From: JAKAWQ01 sp035509315
GTDB lineage: Bacteria > Pseudomonadota > Alphaproteobacteria > Acetobacterales > Acetobacteraceae
Direction: 5' to 3'
Length of the DNA: 64,000 nt
NCBI GenBank assembly: GCA_035509315.1
Contig: DATJLS010000054.1
Location: 1-64,000 of the forward strand
Of the stretch, positions 25,857 through 34,970 are shown one piece after another. The notes below the pieces were generated by a model. It was not told the DNA's origin, ran no database searches, and was given only the letters and a program-made list of their open reading frames with translations. The position numbers were made by a program, and so were the translations under genes. Positions within the stretch are counted from its first letter, which is position 1. Each line of letters opens with the position of its first letter.

Positions 25857-26031
25857 GATGCCGATCGAAACTCTATCGTGGCCCGGGCGCCGCGGACAAT
25901 CCACGGCGCCTGGATCGTTGGATGAGTTGCGGGATACGGTCGTCGGACGGGCCGTTGCCGGGCGGCCGCCTTGGTGGTCCGATGGCGCCGATTGCCGTGC
26001 CCCAGGTGCGGCGAGTGACGCTCTCGGAGGA

Positions 26032-27372
26032 ATGACTTCTGTGGTGGACGGATCCGGGCTCAGAAACGCCGATCTCGATTCGGCTCTCGCCGAGGCGCGG
26101 GAGGCCTATGTCGCGCGCAACCCGAAAAGCCTTGCCCGCTTCATCGAGGCGGCCTCGGTGATGCCGGGCGGCAATACGCGGAGCGTGCTCTTCCATGCGC
26201 CGTTCCCGCTCGGTCTCGCGCGCGGTGAGGGCGCGCATCTCTATGATCTCGATGGTGCACGCTATATCGATTTCCTCGGCGAATATACGGCCGGCATCTA
26301 CGGCCATTCGCATCCTGTCATTCGTCGCGCGGTCGAGGCGGCGCTCGATGGCGGCATCAATCTCGGCGGGCACACGATGCTCGAGGCGCGGTTCGCGCGC
26401 GCCGTCAGCGAACGTTTCGGTCTCGATCTGGTCCGCTTCACCAATTCCGGCACCGAGGCCAATCTGATGGCGCTGGCGAGCGCTGCCGCTGTCACGGGGC
26501 AGCGGACCGTGCTTGCCTTTCACGGTGCCTATCATGGCGGGGTCTTCACCTTCGCGGGCGGCGGCTCGCCGGTGAATGCGCCCTATGATTTCGTGCTCGC
26601 CCGCTACAACGACGGGCCGGGCACGGTGGCGGCGATCGAGGCCCATGCCGGAAAGCTCGCTTCGGTGATCGTCGAGCCGATGATGGGCGGCGGGGGCTGC
26701 ATTCCTGCGGAGCCGGAGTTTCTCGCCTCGCTCATCGCGGCCGCCCATGCGGCGGGTGCGATCGCGATCTTCGATGAGGTGATGACCTCACGGCTGGCGC
26801 CGGGGGGGCTTGCCGGCAAGTACGGGCTTCGCCCCGATCTCGTGACGCTTGGGAAATATATCGGCGGCGGCATGTCCTGCGGCGCCTTCGGCGGCTGCGC
26901 GGCACTGCTCGGGCGGTTCGATCCGCGCCGCGCCGATGCGCTGCCGCATGCCGGCACTTTCAACAACAACGTGCTCACCATGTCGGCCGGCATCGCGGGC
27001 CTCACCGAGATCTATACGAAGGAGGCGGCCGAGGCGCTGAATGCGCGTGGCGAGGCGCTGCGGATACGGCTCAATGCACTTTGCCACCAGCATGGCGCCC
27101 CGATGCAGTTCACCGGCATCGGCTCGATGATGACGGCGCATTTCACGTCCACGCCGATCCGCGCGCCCGAGGATTGGGCGAAGGCCGATCCGCGCCTCAA
27201 GGAACTCTTCTTCTTCGATCTCCTGGCCGCCGGCTTCTGGATCGCGCGGCGCGGAATGATCAATCTCTCGCTGATGACCGGAGATGCCGAATGCGAGCGT
27301 CTTGCCGAAGCGGTCGAGGAGTTCCTTCAAGCCCGCCACCCGCTGCTGGCCGTCGCCGCGGCTGGAACGTGA
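26032..27372 (+). CDS. Class-III aminotransferase, glutamate-1-semialdehyde-mutase-like
   Basis: This PLP enzyme of 446 residues resembles the GSA-aminomutase branch of class III. Seen are MPGGNTRSVLFHAPFPLGL, GHSHPVIRRAVEAAL, RFTNSGTEANLMAL, AFHGAYHG, IFDEVMTSR and the PLP lysine in LVTLGKYIGGGM. CGGAGGA precedes ATG 26032, although the frame opens at 25732. The true HemL is usually more conserved around the gate region, so this is probably a related aminotransferase or mutase of unknown substrate. Its stop lies inside an R repeat. Confidence 0.8.
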   Translation: MTSVVDGSGLRNADLDSALAEAREAYVARNPKSLARFIEAASVMPGGNTRSVLFHAPFPLGLARGEGAHLYDLDGARYIDFLGEYTAGIYGHSHPVIRRAVEAALDGGINLGGHTMLEARFARAVSERFGLDLVRFTNSGTEANLMALASAAAVTGQRTVLAFHGAYHGGVFTFAGGGSPVNAPYDFVLARYNDGPGTVAAIEAHAGKLASVIVEPMMGGGGCIPAEPEFLASLIAAAHAAGAIAIFDEVMTSRLAPGGLAGKYGLRPDLVTLGKYIGGGMSCGAFGGCAALLGRFDPRRADALPHAGTFNNNVLTMSAGIAGLTEIYTKEAAEALNARGEALRIRLNALCHQHGAPMQFTGIGSMMTAHFTSTPIRAPEDWAKADPRLKELFFFDLLAAGFWIARRGMINLSLMTGDAECERLAEAVEEFLQARHPLLAVAAAGT

Positions 27373-27465
27373 CGACCGGAGGCGGACGGCCTCAGGTCTG
27401 AATCACGTGAGAAAACAATGATCGAGAGCGGGACGGGCGAGCCTGAGCGATCTCATCCCGGTCGA
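27366..27465 (+). repeat. R repeat, copy 3
   Basis: It begins AACGTGACGACCGGAGG, and the TGA inside that sequence is the stop codon of the aminotransferase. It continues through TGAATCACGTGAGAAAACAATG and ends with the GAGCGGGA/TCATCCCG stem. It is in the same orientation as the upstream gene. Confidence 0.75.
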
Positions 27466-27523
27466 GCGGGTGAACATTCATCTTCAAGGCTCGGCCGCGG
27501 TCGCCGTTGCGGGATCGGCGGGA

Positions 27524-27673
27524 TCAGGCAATGTTTTCGATGATTTCACGCTTCTTGAAGTCCACATGGATGACTTCATGAGGCCGGGAAAGATCGGGAA
27601 GGGCCCAGCAGGAGAGCCACCACTCCAGGGAGAAAGTGAAGGATTGCCAAAATCCGAAATACCACCACGACAT
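27524..27673 (-). CDS. Candidate small Trp-rich protein (49 aa)
   Basis: I do not recognise it. The ORF encodes MSWWYFGFWQSFTFSLEWWL..., an aromatic N-terminal half followed by a charged tail ending VDFKKREIIENIA. Codon use looks coding (mostly G/C third positions) and GGAG lies 13 bases upstream of the ATG. The aromatic half could lie in a membrane. It is the only plausible gene in the 500 bp between the R repeat and ugpB. Confidence 0.35.
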   Translation of the reverse strand: MSWWYFGFWQSFTFSLEWWLSCWALPDLSRPHEVIHVDFKKREIIENIA

Positions 27674-27889
27674 GCCAAGATACTCCGGGTGCCCGGGTTT
27701 CCTCCGCCTTCTCATTTCCCCGCTGGCCTTTAACCGACAATGAATCGCCGCCGAGCTTGTCTTTTTCTGGCGGATTTTACGGTTTTTCTGAGGAAAGCCG
27801 GGATGTCCCAGCATCCTGGATGCCCGTTTTTCATCGCCAGCTCGCCCCGAAACCTCACACTTGTGTCACCTTGTGTCGGCTTAGCCCAA

Positions 27890-27918
27890 TTGTCATAGAA
27901 TTGTCGTTGTATTGTAAC
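27890..27918 (+). promoter_or_regulatory. Candidate promoter of the ugp-type operon
   Basis: TTGTCA and TGTAAC are spaced by 17 bp, 50 bp before the ugpB start, in an AT-rich stretch. Directly upstream CTTGTGTC occurs twice in tandem (near 27860-27878), which could be a regulator site. Confidence 0.35.
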
Positions 27919-27967
27919 ACGTCAAGGTTACGTCGCGCGCGGTCTCTGAACGGAAAGGCCGAACCCC

Positions 27968-29293
27968 ATGAAGCGCCGCTCTCTGCTCGCGGGTGCAACC
28001 GCGCTCGCTCTCGCTCGCCCGGCTTTCGCCTCCACGCCGACCAAGGTGGTCTTCTGGCACTCGATGAACGGGGCGCTCGGGGACGAGCTCGACAAGCTGA
28101 TCGCGCGGTTCAATGCCTCGCAGAGCGCCTATGAGGTCGTCGGGGTCTTCAAGGGTGGCTATGCGGAGGCGCTGACCGCCGCCATCGCCGCCTGGCGCGC
28201 TGGCCAGGCGCCGCACATCGTGCAGGTCTTCGAGGTCGGCACCGGCTCGATGATCGCAGCGGGCCCGGCGGTGAAGCCGCTCTGGCAGCTCGTGCAGGAG
28301 ACGGGGGCGCCGATCAAGCCCGAGAACTACATCGCCTCGGTGCGCGGCTATTACAGCCTCGCCGATGGGCGAATGGCCTCGATGCCCTTCAACTCCTCGA
28401 CCGCGGTGATGTGGCACAACCAGGATGCCTTCGAGAAGGCGGGGCTCGATCCGGCGAAGCCACCGGCGACCTGGCCGGAGCTCGTCCAGGCGGCCGAGGT
28501 GCTGCAGGCCAAGAAGGTCACGGACTATGCGGTCACCACCTCCTGGCCGACCTGGATCCATTTCGAGCAGTTCGCCGCCATCCATAACCTGCCCTATGCG
28601 ACCGAGTCGGACGGGTTCAAGGGACTGAACGCCGAGCTTCTCGTCGATGCCGCACCCTTCGTGAACAATCTTCAGCGGCTGCTCGACATGGCCAAGGCGG
28701 GCAGCTTCAAATATGCGGGCCGCGACAATCTTCCCGACCCGATCTTCTATTCCGGCCAGGCCGCAATCACCTTCAATTCCTCCTCGAGCCGCGGCGCGCT
28801 CGTCAAATCCGCGAAGTTCCGTTTCGCCGACGCCGATCTTCCCTATGATCCTCAGGTGATCGCAAAGCCGATCAACTCGATCATCGGCGGGGCGAGCCTC
28901 TGGACGATGACGGCGCCACGCCGCGCCGAAGAGGAATACAAGGGGGTCGCAGCCTTTTTCGCCTTCCTCGGCCAGCCGGCGCAGGATGCCGAATGGGCAT
29001 CCGTCACCGGCTATGTGCCGGTCACCTTCGCGGGCTCGGATCGGATGAGACAGCAGGGCTATTTCGAGAAGAATGTCGGCGCCGACCTGCCGGTCCTGCA
29101 GCTTGAGCGGCTGCCGGTGACGGACAATTCGCGCGGCATCCGGCTCGGCAACATGCCCGAGATCCGCGTCATCATCGAAGAGGAGTGGGAGAAGGCGCTC
29201 GGTGGGCAACAGGATGCGAAAACCGCGCTCGCCAACGCAGTCTCACGCGGGAATGCGGTGCTGCGCAGCTTCCAGCGTTCGGTCGGCGGGTAG
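27968..29293 (+). CDS. ugpB: Glycerol-3-phosphate-type ABC transporter, periplasmic binding protein
   Basis: The 441-residue protein starts with a signal peptide (MKRRSLLAGATALALARPAFA) and continues TKVVFWHSMNGALGDELDKLI. The FKGGYAEALTAAIAAWRAG, FEVGTGSMIAA, MPFNSSTAVMWHN and ASLWTM segments match UgpB, which binds sn-glycerol-3-phosphate or its diesters. It is the first gene of ugpBAEC. The amidase genes downstream leave open that the substrate differs from E. coli. Confidence 0.9.
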   Translation: MKRRSLLAGATALALARPAFASTPTKVVFWHSMNGALGDELDKLIARFNASQSAYEVVGVFKGGYAEALTAAIAAWRAGQAPHIVQVFEVGTGSMIAAGPAVKPLWQLVQETGAPIKPENYIASVRGYYSLADGRMASMPFNSSTAVMWHNQDAFEKAGLDPAKPPATWPELVQAAEVLQAKKVTDYAVTTSWPTWIHFEQFAAIHNLPYATESDGFKGLNAELLVDAAPFVNNLQRLLDMAKAGSFKYAGRDNLPDPIFYSGQAAITFNSSSSRGALVKSAKFRFADADLPYDPQVIAKPINSIIGGASLWTMTAPRRAEEEYKGVAAFFAFLGQPAQDAEWASVTGYVPVTFAGSDRMRQQGYFEKNVGADLPVLQLERLPVTDNSRGIRLGNMPEIRVIIEEEWEKALGGQQDAKTALANAVSRGNAVLRSFQRSVGG

Positions 29294-29320
29294 CCGTCAC
29301 CGAGGCAGCGGCAGAGCGAC

Positions 29321-30199
29321 GTGGAGCGGCGCACGATCTTCGGTGGCTGGTTCTTGCCGGCGGCGCTCGTGCTGCCGCAGCTCCTGGTGACGATCCTCTT
29401 CTTCCTGCTGCCGGCCGGGGAGGCGATCTATCAGAGCCTCACCGCGACCGATGCCTTCGGGTTGCACACACGCTTCGTGGGGTGGGCGAATTTTGCCGCA
29501 CTCTTCGCAGACCCCACCTATCTCGCGACACTCCTCCGGACCGCGATCTTCTGCGCGCTGGTGACGCTGCTCGCCCTCGCTCTTGCCCTCGTGCTCGCGG
29601 TCTTCGCCGATCGTGAGATCCGAGGCCGCGCGATCTACCGCACGCTGTTGATCTGGCCCTATGCCGTCGCGCCGGCCGTCTCAGCCGTGCTCTGGGTCTT
29701 CGTGATGCATCCGCAGGTCGGCATCCTCGGACGGCTGCTCAACCGCGCGGGACTGCATTGGGATTATACGCTCAACCCCATCCAGGCGATGGGCCTCGTC
29801 ATCGTCGCCAGCGCCTGGACGCAGGTGAGCTACAATTTCGTCTTCTTCCTGGCCGGGCTGCAATCGATCTCGCCCGCGGTGATCGAGGCCGCGCGGATGG
29901 ACGGGGCGCGAGGCTTCCACCGATTCCGCACCATCATCTTTCCGCTTCTGATGCCCACCACCTTCTTCCTGCTCATCGTCAATCTGGTCTATGCCGCCTT
30001 CGAGACCTTCGGCACCATCATGGCGCTGACGCGCGGCGGCCCGGGCCAGGCGACCGAGACCTTGGTGGTGAAGGTCTATCGCGACGGGGTCGTCAATCTC
30101 GATCTTTCCGGTTCGGCAGCGCAATCGGTGGTGCTGATGCTCCTCGTCATCGCGCTCACCGCGCTGCAGTTCCGCTTCCTCGACCGGCGGACAAATTGA
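29321..30199 (+). CDS. ugpA: Glycerol-3-phosphate-type ABC transporter permease UgpA
   Basis: This 292-residue inner-membrane permease has six predicted helices and the EAA-loop motif EAARMDGARGFHRFRTIIFPLL, which contacts the ATPase. It starts at GTG 29321, 27 bp after ugpB. The end overlaps ugpE as TTGA. Confidence 0.9.
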   Translation: MERRTIFGGWFLPAALVLPQLLVTILFFLLPAGEAIYQSLTATDAFGLHTRFVGWANFAALFADPTYLATLLRTAIFCALVTLLALALALVLAVFADREIRGRAIYRTLLIWPYAVAPAVSAVLWVFVMHPQVGILGRLLNRAGLHWDYTLNPIQAMGLVIVASAWTQVSYNFVFFLAGLQSISPAVIEAARMDGARGFHRFRTIIFPLLMPTTFFLLIVNLVYAAFETFGTIMALTRGGPGQATETLVVKVYRDGVVNLDLSGSAAQSVVLMLLVIALTALQFRFLDRRTN

Positions 30200-31035
30200 C
30201 GCGCACCCGAACGGACTGGCTCGCTCATATCGTGCTCGGGCTCGGCGTCATTCTCTTCGCCTTTCCGGTCTGGCTCATCTTCGCCGGTGCGACACAGGAT
30301 GCGGGCGCGATCAATCGCGGCGATCTCTCGCTTCTGCCGCGGCTCTCGCATCTCGGCATCTTTCTCTCCGTGCTTCGCCACGGCGCCGCCGACAGCAAGA
30401 TTCCGGTCTGGCATATGCTGATGATCTCGGCCCTCATGGCGCTCGGGATCGCCATCGGCAAGATCGTGATCTCCTTCATCTCCGCCTATGCGGTCGTCTT
30501 CTTCCGCTTTCCCTTCCGCAGGATCGCTTTCTGGACGATCTTCATCACGCTGATGCTGCCGGTGGAGGTGCGCATCATCCCGACCTATGCGGTGATGGCG
30601 AATTTCGGGATGATCAACAGCTTCGCCGGACTCACCGTGCCACTGATCGCCTCGGCGACTGCGACGCTCCTTTTCCGGCAGGTCTTCATCGCGATCCCGG
30701 ACGAGCTGGTCGAGGCGGCGCGGATGGATGGCGCAGGCCCGATCCGTTTTCTCCGCGATATTCTCGTCCCGGTCTCGGCCGCGAACATCGCGGCACTTTT
30801 CGTGATCCTTTTCGTCTATGGCTGGAACCAGTATCTCTGGCCGTTGCTTGTCGCCACCGACCCGCGGCTCGATACGATCGTGATCGGCATCGTCCAGCTC
30901 ATCGACACCGGTTCCATCCTCACGCCATGGAACACGATGATGGCGATGTCCCTCCTCGCCATCATTCCGCCTGTGGTTGTGGTGGTGGCAATGCAGCGCT
31001 GGTTCGTCAAAGGCCTGACCGAGGTGGAGAAGTAA
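30196..31035 (+). CDS. ugpE: Glycerol-3-phosphate-type ABC transporter permease UgpE
   Basis: The second permease has 279 residues (E. coli UgpE has 281). The frame is open far upstream, but TTG 30196, overlapping the ugpA stop, gives the correct family length and N-terminus (DWLAHIVLGLGVILFAFPVW). The EAA loop is ELVEAARMDGAGPIRFLRDI. It ends in a TAATG overlap with ugpC. Confidence 0.9.
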   Translation: MTRTRTDWLAHIVLGLGVILFAFPVWLIFAGATQDAGAINRGDLSLLPRLSHLGIFLSVLRHGAADSKIPVWHMLMISALMALGIAIGKIVISFISAYAVVFFRFPFRRIAFWTIFITLMLPVEVRIIPTYAVMANFGMINSFAGLTVPLIASATATLLFRQVFIAIPDELVEAARMDGAGPIRFLRDILVPVSAANIAALFVILFVYGWNQYLWPLLVATDPRLDTIVIGIVQLIDTGSILTPWNTMMAMSLLAIIPPVVVVVAMQRWFVKGLTEVEK

Positions 31036-32144
31036 TGGCCAGCCTCGAGCTTCGCGGGCTTGCAAAGAGCTTCGGCGCGCAGACCGTGCTGGAGCGCATC
31101 GATCTCACGCTCGGCGATGGCGAGATGGTGGTGATCGTCGGCGCCTCCGGCTGCGGGAAATCGACTCTGCTGCGCCTCGTCGCGGGGCTCGAGCATCCGA
31201 GCGCGGGGGCAGTGATTTTGGATGGGCGGGACGTGACCGGGCGCGACCCGGCCGAGCGCGACATCGCCATGGTGTTCCAGAACTATGCGCTCTATCCGCA
31301 TATGAGCGTCTTCGAGAACATGGCCTATGGGCTCCGGATCCGCAGGCTGCCGCGCGCCGAGATCCGAAAGCGCGTGGATGAGGCTGCCGCGATGCTCGGG
31401 CTTGAAGCCCTGCTTTCGCGCAAGCCGCGAGCCCTCTCGGGCGGGCAGCGCCAGCGTGTGGCGATGGGCCGCGCGATCGTGCGCGAGCCGAAGCTCTTTC
31501 TTTTCGATGAACCGCTTTCCAACCTCGATGCCAAGCTTCGCGTTCAGATGCGCGCGGAGATCCGCCGGCTGCAGCGCCGGTTCGGGATCACCAGCCTTTA
31601 TGTGACGCACGATCAGGTCGAGGCGATGACGCTCGGCGACCGGCTGGTGGTGATGCGGGCGGGGCGCGCCGCACAGGTGGCAACCCCGATGGAGGTCTTC
31701 GCCCATCCCGCGGACACCTATGTCGCCGGCTTCATCGGCGCGCCGGCGATGAACTTCCTGCCCGCCCGGCTGGGCGCGGGCGGGGGGGCGGCCTTGCCGG
31801 CCTCGGGGCCCGCGATTCCTTTCGCCGATGGGCGCCGCCCAGGGCCGGAGGGGCGGGGGCTCATTTTGGGCATCCGCCCCGAGCATGTCCTCCTCGACGC
31901 GGGAGGCATGGCCTTCGCCGTGGACCTCGTCGAGCCGCTGGGCTCGGAGACCCTCCTGCACGGCAGGCTCGCGGATGGTACTGGGCTCGTGGTCAAGATG
32001 GCGGGCGTGGCGCCTTCGGGCGAATTGCTACGGGTGACGCTGCCTTCCGCCGAGCTGCATGTTTTCGATGCCGAGAGCGGACGTCGTCTCGCGCCCGAGA
32101 ACGCGGGGACCGGGCCGCTTGCCGGGCTTGTCGCGACTGGCTAG
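31035..32144 (+). CDS. ugpC: Glycerol-3-phosphate-type ABC transporter ATPase UgpC
   Basis: The 369-residue ATPase has Walker A GASGCGKSTLLR, Q-loop MVFQNYALYPHM, signature LSGGQRQRVAMGRAI, Walker B LFLFDEPLSNLDAKLR and the C-terminal regulatory domain of the MalK/UgpC group (IRPEHVLLDAG). ATG 31035 overlaps the ugpE stop. It completes the importer. Confidence 0.93.
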   Translation: MASLELRGLAKSFGAQTVLERIDLTLGDGEMVVIVGASGCGKSTLLRLVAGLEHPSAGAVILDGRDVTGRDPAERDIAMVFQNYALYPHMSVFENMAYGLRIRRLPRAEIRKRVDEAAAMLGLEALLSRKPRALSGGQRQRVAMGRAIVREPKLFLFDEPLSNLDAKLRVQMRAEIRRLQRRFGITSLYVTHDQVEAMTLGDRLVVMRAGRAAQVATPMEVFAHPADTYVAGFIGAPAMNFLPARLGAGGGAALPASGPAIPFADGRRPGPEGRGLILGIRPEHVLLDAGGMAFAVDLVEPLGSETLLHGRLADGTGLVVKMAGVAPSGELLRVTLPSAELHVFDAESGRRLAPENAGTGPLAGLVATG

Positions 32145-32211
32145 GTTTTCAGCGCAACGATTTCCGGCTTTTGGGAAGGGTCCGGCTGGTCTGGGCCGCC
32201 CTGAGATTGCG

Positions 32212-32529
32212 ATGCCCGTTCGTCCCGCGAGCCATGGCACCTTCGTCACGCCCCTGGAAATGGAGCAGATGGTGGCGCGCGCGGGCCTCGTGCTCAATCC
32301 GGGCCAGCTTGCCGATCTGGTGCTGACCTGGCGGCAGGTGGCCGCGCTGATCGCGGCAATTCCGCGCGACCGGCCCCTTGCGGACGATTTCGCCTTCACC
32401 TTCCGGCGAGGGCATGACGACCGGAGGCCGACTCACTGCAAGTCCGAATCACGCGAGAAAACAAGGACCAAGAATGGGATAGGTGAGCGCGAGCGGACGC
32501 ATCCCGCTCTCGCCCTGCCTCGCCGATGA
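32212..32529 (+). CDS. AtzG-like small amidase subunit (DUF4089) with repeat-encoded tail
   Basis: Residues 1-66 (THGTFVTPLEMEQMVARAGL, LADLVLTWRQVAALIA) match the small AtzG/DUF4089 subunits that pair with AtzE-type amidases in a GatCA-like arrangement. The amidase gene follows with an ATGA overlap. AtzG-type proteins are about 65-70 residues, but this one runs to 105 because an R repeat at 32411-32512 is read in frame, giving a charged tail from about residue 67. ATG 32212 is the start, 67 bp after ugpC. Confidence 0.65.
   Translation: MPVRPASHGTFVTPLEMEQMVARAGLVLNPGQLADLVLTWRQVAALIAAIPRDRPLADDFAFTFRRGHDDRRPTHCKSESREKTRTKNGIGERERTHPALALPRR
32411..32512 (+). repeat. R repeat, copy 4, inside a reading frame
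   Basis: GGCATGACGACCGGAGG ... TCCGAATCACGCGAGAAAACAA ... CGCATCCCGCTCTCGCC. The R sequence is translated as the C-terminus of the AtzG-like protein, and the usual TGA of its first bases is out of frame here. It ends 13 bp before the amidase start. Confidence 0.75.
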
Positions 32530-33977
32530 GCGGGGGCGATCCCGGGCAGCTCACCATCGCCGAAGCCGCTCGCCTGATCGCGGCAAAAAAGCTCTCGCCG
32601 GTCGAGCTCACCCGAGCGCTGCTCGCGCGCATCGAGCGGCTCGATCCGAGTCTCAACGCCTTCGTCACCGTGACGGCCCGCCAGGCGCTGGCGCAGGCGC
32701 GGGCGGCGGAGAAGGCGGTGATGGCGGGCAAGCGCGGCCGGCTTCGTGGAATCCCGCTCGCCTACAAGGATATCTACGAAACCGCGGGCATCCGCACGAC
32801 CGCCCATTCCCGCCTCCTGGCCGAGAACGTGCCGAAGGAGGATGCCGAGGCGGTGCGGCGCCTGGCGGAAGCCGGGGCGGTGGGGTTGGGCAAGCTTGCT
32901 ACCCATGAGTTCGCGATCGGCGGCCCGGCCTTCGATTTGCCCTGGCCGCCGGCGCGCAACCCCTGGGATGCCGAGCGCTTCACCGGCGGTTCCTCCTCCG
33001 GCTCGGGGGCGGCGGTCGCGGCCGGGCTCGCCCTGGGTGCGCTCGGATCGGACACCTCCGGCTCGATCCGCATCCCCGCCGCCTATTGCGGCATCGCCGG
33101 GATCAAGCCGACACCCGGGCTCGTCTCGCGGCGCGGGGTGATCCCGCTCTCGCCGAGCTTCGATACGGCGGGCCCGATGGCCTGGACGGTGGAGGATTGC
33201 GCGATTTTGCTCGATGCGCTCGCCGGGCACGATCCGGCCGATCCGGCCTCCGTGCCCGTGCCGAAGGAATCCTATGTGCGGGCGCTCGGCCTGCCGGTGA
33301 AAGGTCTCAAGATCGGCCTGCTCCGTCATTTCCACGAGCGGGATGTGCCGGCGAGTGCCGAGATGCTCCAGACGATCGCGGCGGCGGCGCGTCATCTCGC
33401 CGAGCTCGGCTGCCGTGTGGAGGAGGCGAGCCTGCCATCCGTGCAGGAATACAATGCGGTCGGCCGCGTCATTCTTTCAGCCGAGGCCTATGCCCTGCAC
33501 GAGGCGAATTTGCAGACCCGGCTCTCGGACTATTCGCGCACCTTCCGGGTGCGGGTGCTGGCGGGCGGGCTGATCCGCGCGGCAGATTATCTCGCGGCAC
33601 AGCGAAGGCGGACGGACCTGATCACCGCGACCGCGCGCGCCTTCACCCGCTTCGATCTTCTGATTTCGGCAGCGGTGCCCGGGCCCGCGCCGCTGCTGTG
33701 CGACCAGCGGCCGGACGAGGGGTTCGCGATCCCCTTCCTCACCACGCCCGCCAATGTGGCAGCCATCCCGGCGGCGGTGATCTGCGCGGGCTTCTCGGTG
33801 CGGGGGCTGCCGCTCGGCGCGCAGATCATGGGGCCGGCCTGGAGCGAGGCGGTGGTCCTGCGCCTCGCGCATCGGCTCGAGGAGGCGATCGGCACGCGGA
33901 CTCGCCGGCCGCTTCCCGCGCCGATGGCCGCAACGATGGGCGCAACGATGGGCGCGCGGGCCGCGCGGGTTGCGTAA
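32526..33977 (+). CDS. Amidase-signature hydrolase, AtzE/GatA-like
   Basis: The 483-residue enzyme carries the Ser-cisSer-Lys triad: Lys81 (LAYKDIYETAG), a cis-serine near 157 (FTGGSSSGSGAAVAAG) and nucleophile Ser180 (GSDTSGSIRIPAAYCGIAGIKP). With the AtzG-like partner it resembles 1-carboxybiuret hydrolase AtzEG or related N-carbamoyl/amide hydrolases. The ATG overlaps the preceding stop. Coupling behind ugpBAEC suggests that imported amide or urea-type compounds are cleaved, which is inference. Confidence 0.88.
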   Translation: MSGGDPGQLTIAEAARLIAAKKLSPVELTRALLARIERLDPSLNAFVTVTARQALAQARAAEKAVMAGKRGRLRGIPLAYKDIYETAGIRTTAHSRLLAENVPKEDAEAVRRLAEAGAVGLGKLATHEFAIGGPAFDLPWPPARNPWDAERFTGGSSSGSGAAVAAGLALGALGSDTSGSIRIPAAYCGIAGIKPTPGLVSRRGVIPLSPSFDTAGPMAWTVEDCAILLDALAGHDPADPASVPVPKESYVRALGLPVKGLKIGLLRHFHERDVPASAEMLQTIAAAARHLAELGCRVEEASLPSVQEYNAVGRVILSAEAYALHEANLQTRLSDYSRTFRVRVLAGGLIRAADYLAAQRRRTDLITATARAFTRFDLLISAAVPGPAPLLCDQRPDEGFAIPFLTTPANVAAIPAAVICAGFSVRGLPLGAQIMGPAWSEAVVLRLAHRLEEAIGTRTRRPLPAPMAATMGATMGARAARVA

Positions 33978-33986
33978 GGCCGGGAC

Positions 33987-34769
33987 TCACGCCACGGGCG
34001 AGCGACCGCCATCGAGGTTGATCGCGGTGCCGGTGATGTAGGACGCGGCATCGGAGGCGAGGAAGCAGGCGAGGCTCGCGAACTCCTCCGCACGCCCCAT
34101 GCGCTTGAGCGGCACGGATTCACCCATGCGGGCGACGAATTCGGCGAAGCTCGTGTTGCTGCCTTCGTTCGCGTGCCTTCGCTCCCATTGCTCGCTCACG
34201 ATGAGGCCGATGAGAATGGCATTGGCGAGCACGTTGTGGGCCGCGCCCTCACCGGCGAGGATTTTCGTGAGCGCCATGCCGGCCGCGCGCGAGACGGCGG
34301 TCGGGGCGCCGCCGGCGGCCGGAGCTTTCGCTCCCGTATTGAGCACATTGATCACGCGGCCCCAGCGCCGCTTCTTCATTCCCGGCCAGACGAGCCGGGT
34401 GAACCGGATCGCGGCGAAGAGCTTGAGATCGAGATCCTCTTGCCAGATCGCGTCGGTGATCTCCTCGAACGCGCCATGACGCGCGGTGCCGGCATTGTTC
34501 AGAAGGATGTCCACGCGGCCGAATTCCGCCATGACGGCTTCGTGCGCGCGGGCAATATCGGCCGCGCGCGAGACATCGCAGGGGAAGGCGACGACGCGGC
34601 CTTCGGCGGTGCGAGCGAGCTCTTCCTTGGCTTCTGCGAGCACGTCGGGGCGACGGGCGAGGATGGCGATATCGGCGCCTGAGGCGGCGAACTCGGCTGC
34701 CGCCGCGAACCCGAGCCCCCGGCTGCCGCCGGTGACGAGCGCGACGCGGCCAGCGAGCGAGATTTCCAT
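33987..34769 (-). CDS. SDR-family protein lacking the usual catalytic Tyr and Lys
   Basis: The Rossmann motif TGGSRGLG (13-20) and NNAG (91-94) identify a classical-type short-chain dehydrogenase fold of 260 residues, and the C-terminus ASYITGTAINLDGG is typical. Where YxxxK should lie the sequence reads APTAVSRAAGMALTK, so by eye Tyr aligns with Thr157 and Lys with Arg161, and the usual Ser is also replaced (VINVLNTGAK). It probably binds NAD(P) but may not use the standard mechanism. It converges on the amidase gene with 9 bp between. Confidence 0.85.
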   Translation of the reverse strand: MEISLAGRVALVTGGSRGLGFAAAAEFAASGADIAILARRPDVLAEAKEELARTAEGRVVAFPCDVSRAADIARAHEAVMAEFGRVDILLNNAGTARHGAFEEITDAIWQEDLDLKLFAAIRFTRLVWPGMKKRRWGRVINVLNTGAKAPAAGGAPTAVSRAAGMALTKILAGEGAAHNVLANAILIGLIVSEQWERRHANEGSNTSFAEFVARMGESVPLKRMGRAEEFASLACFLASDAASYITGTAINLDGGRSPVA

Positions 34770-34970
34770 GACAAAATTCTTCCTTTCGCGACCGCCGCCG
34801 CGGCCAGGGTTTCACGATGCGCTGGAATGGATTCCAACGGCCCGATCCTTGAAGATGCGCGCGAAGCACCAGTCCGCGGGATCATCGGGCCGGCAGAGAG
34901 TGGGGTCCAGCCGGCCGCCAGGATCCTCCTTTGCGAACGCCTGGCGCGATCAAGGTGGGGGTTTGGACCC

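Noticed and set aside
25732..26031. 100-residue N-terminal extension of the class-III aminotransferase
   Set aside because: It would translate an M2 repeat. A strong GGAGGA precedes ATG 26032, where the family N-terminus begins.
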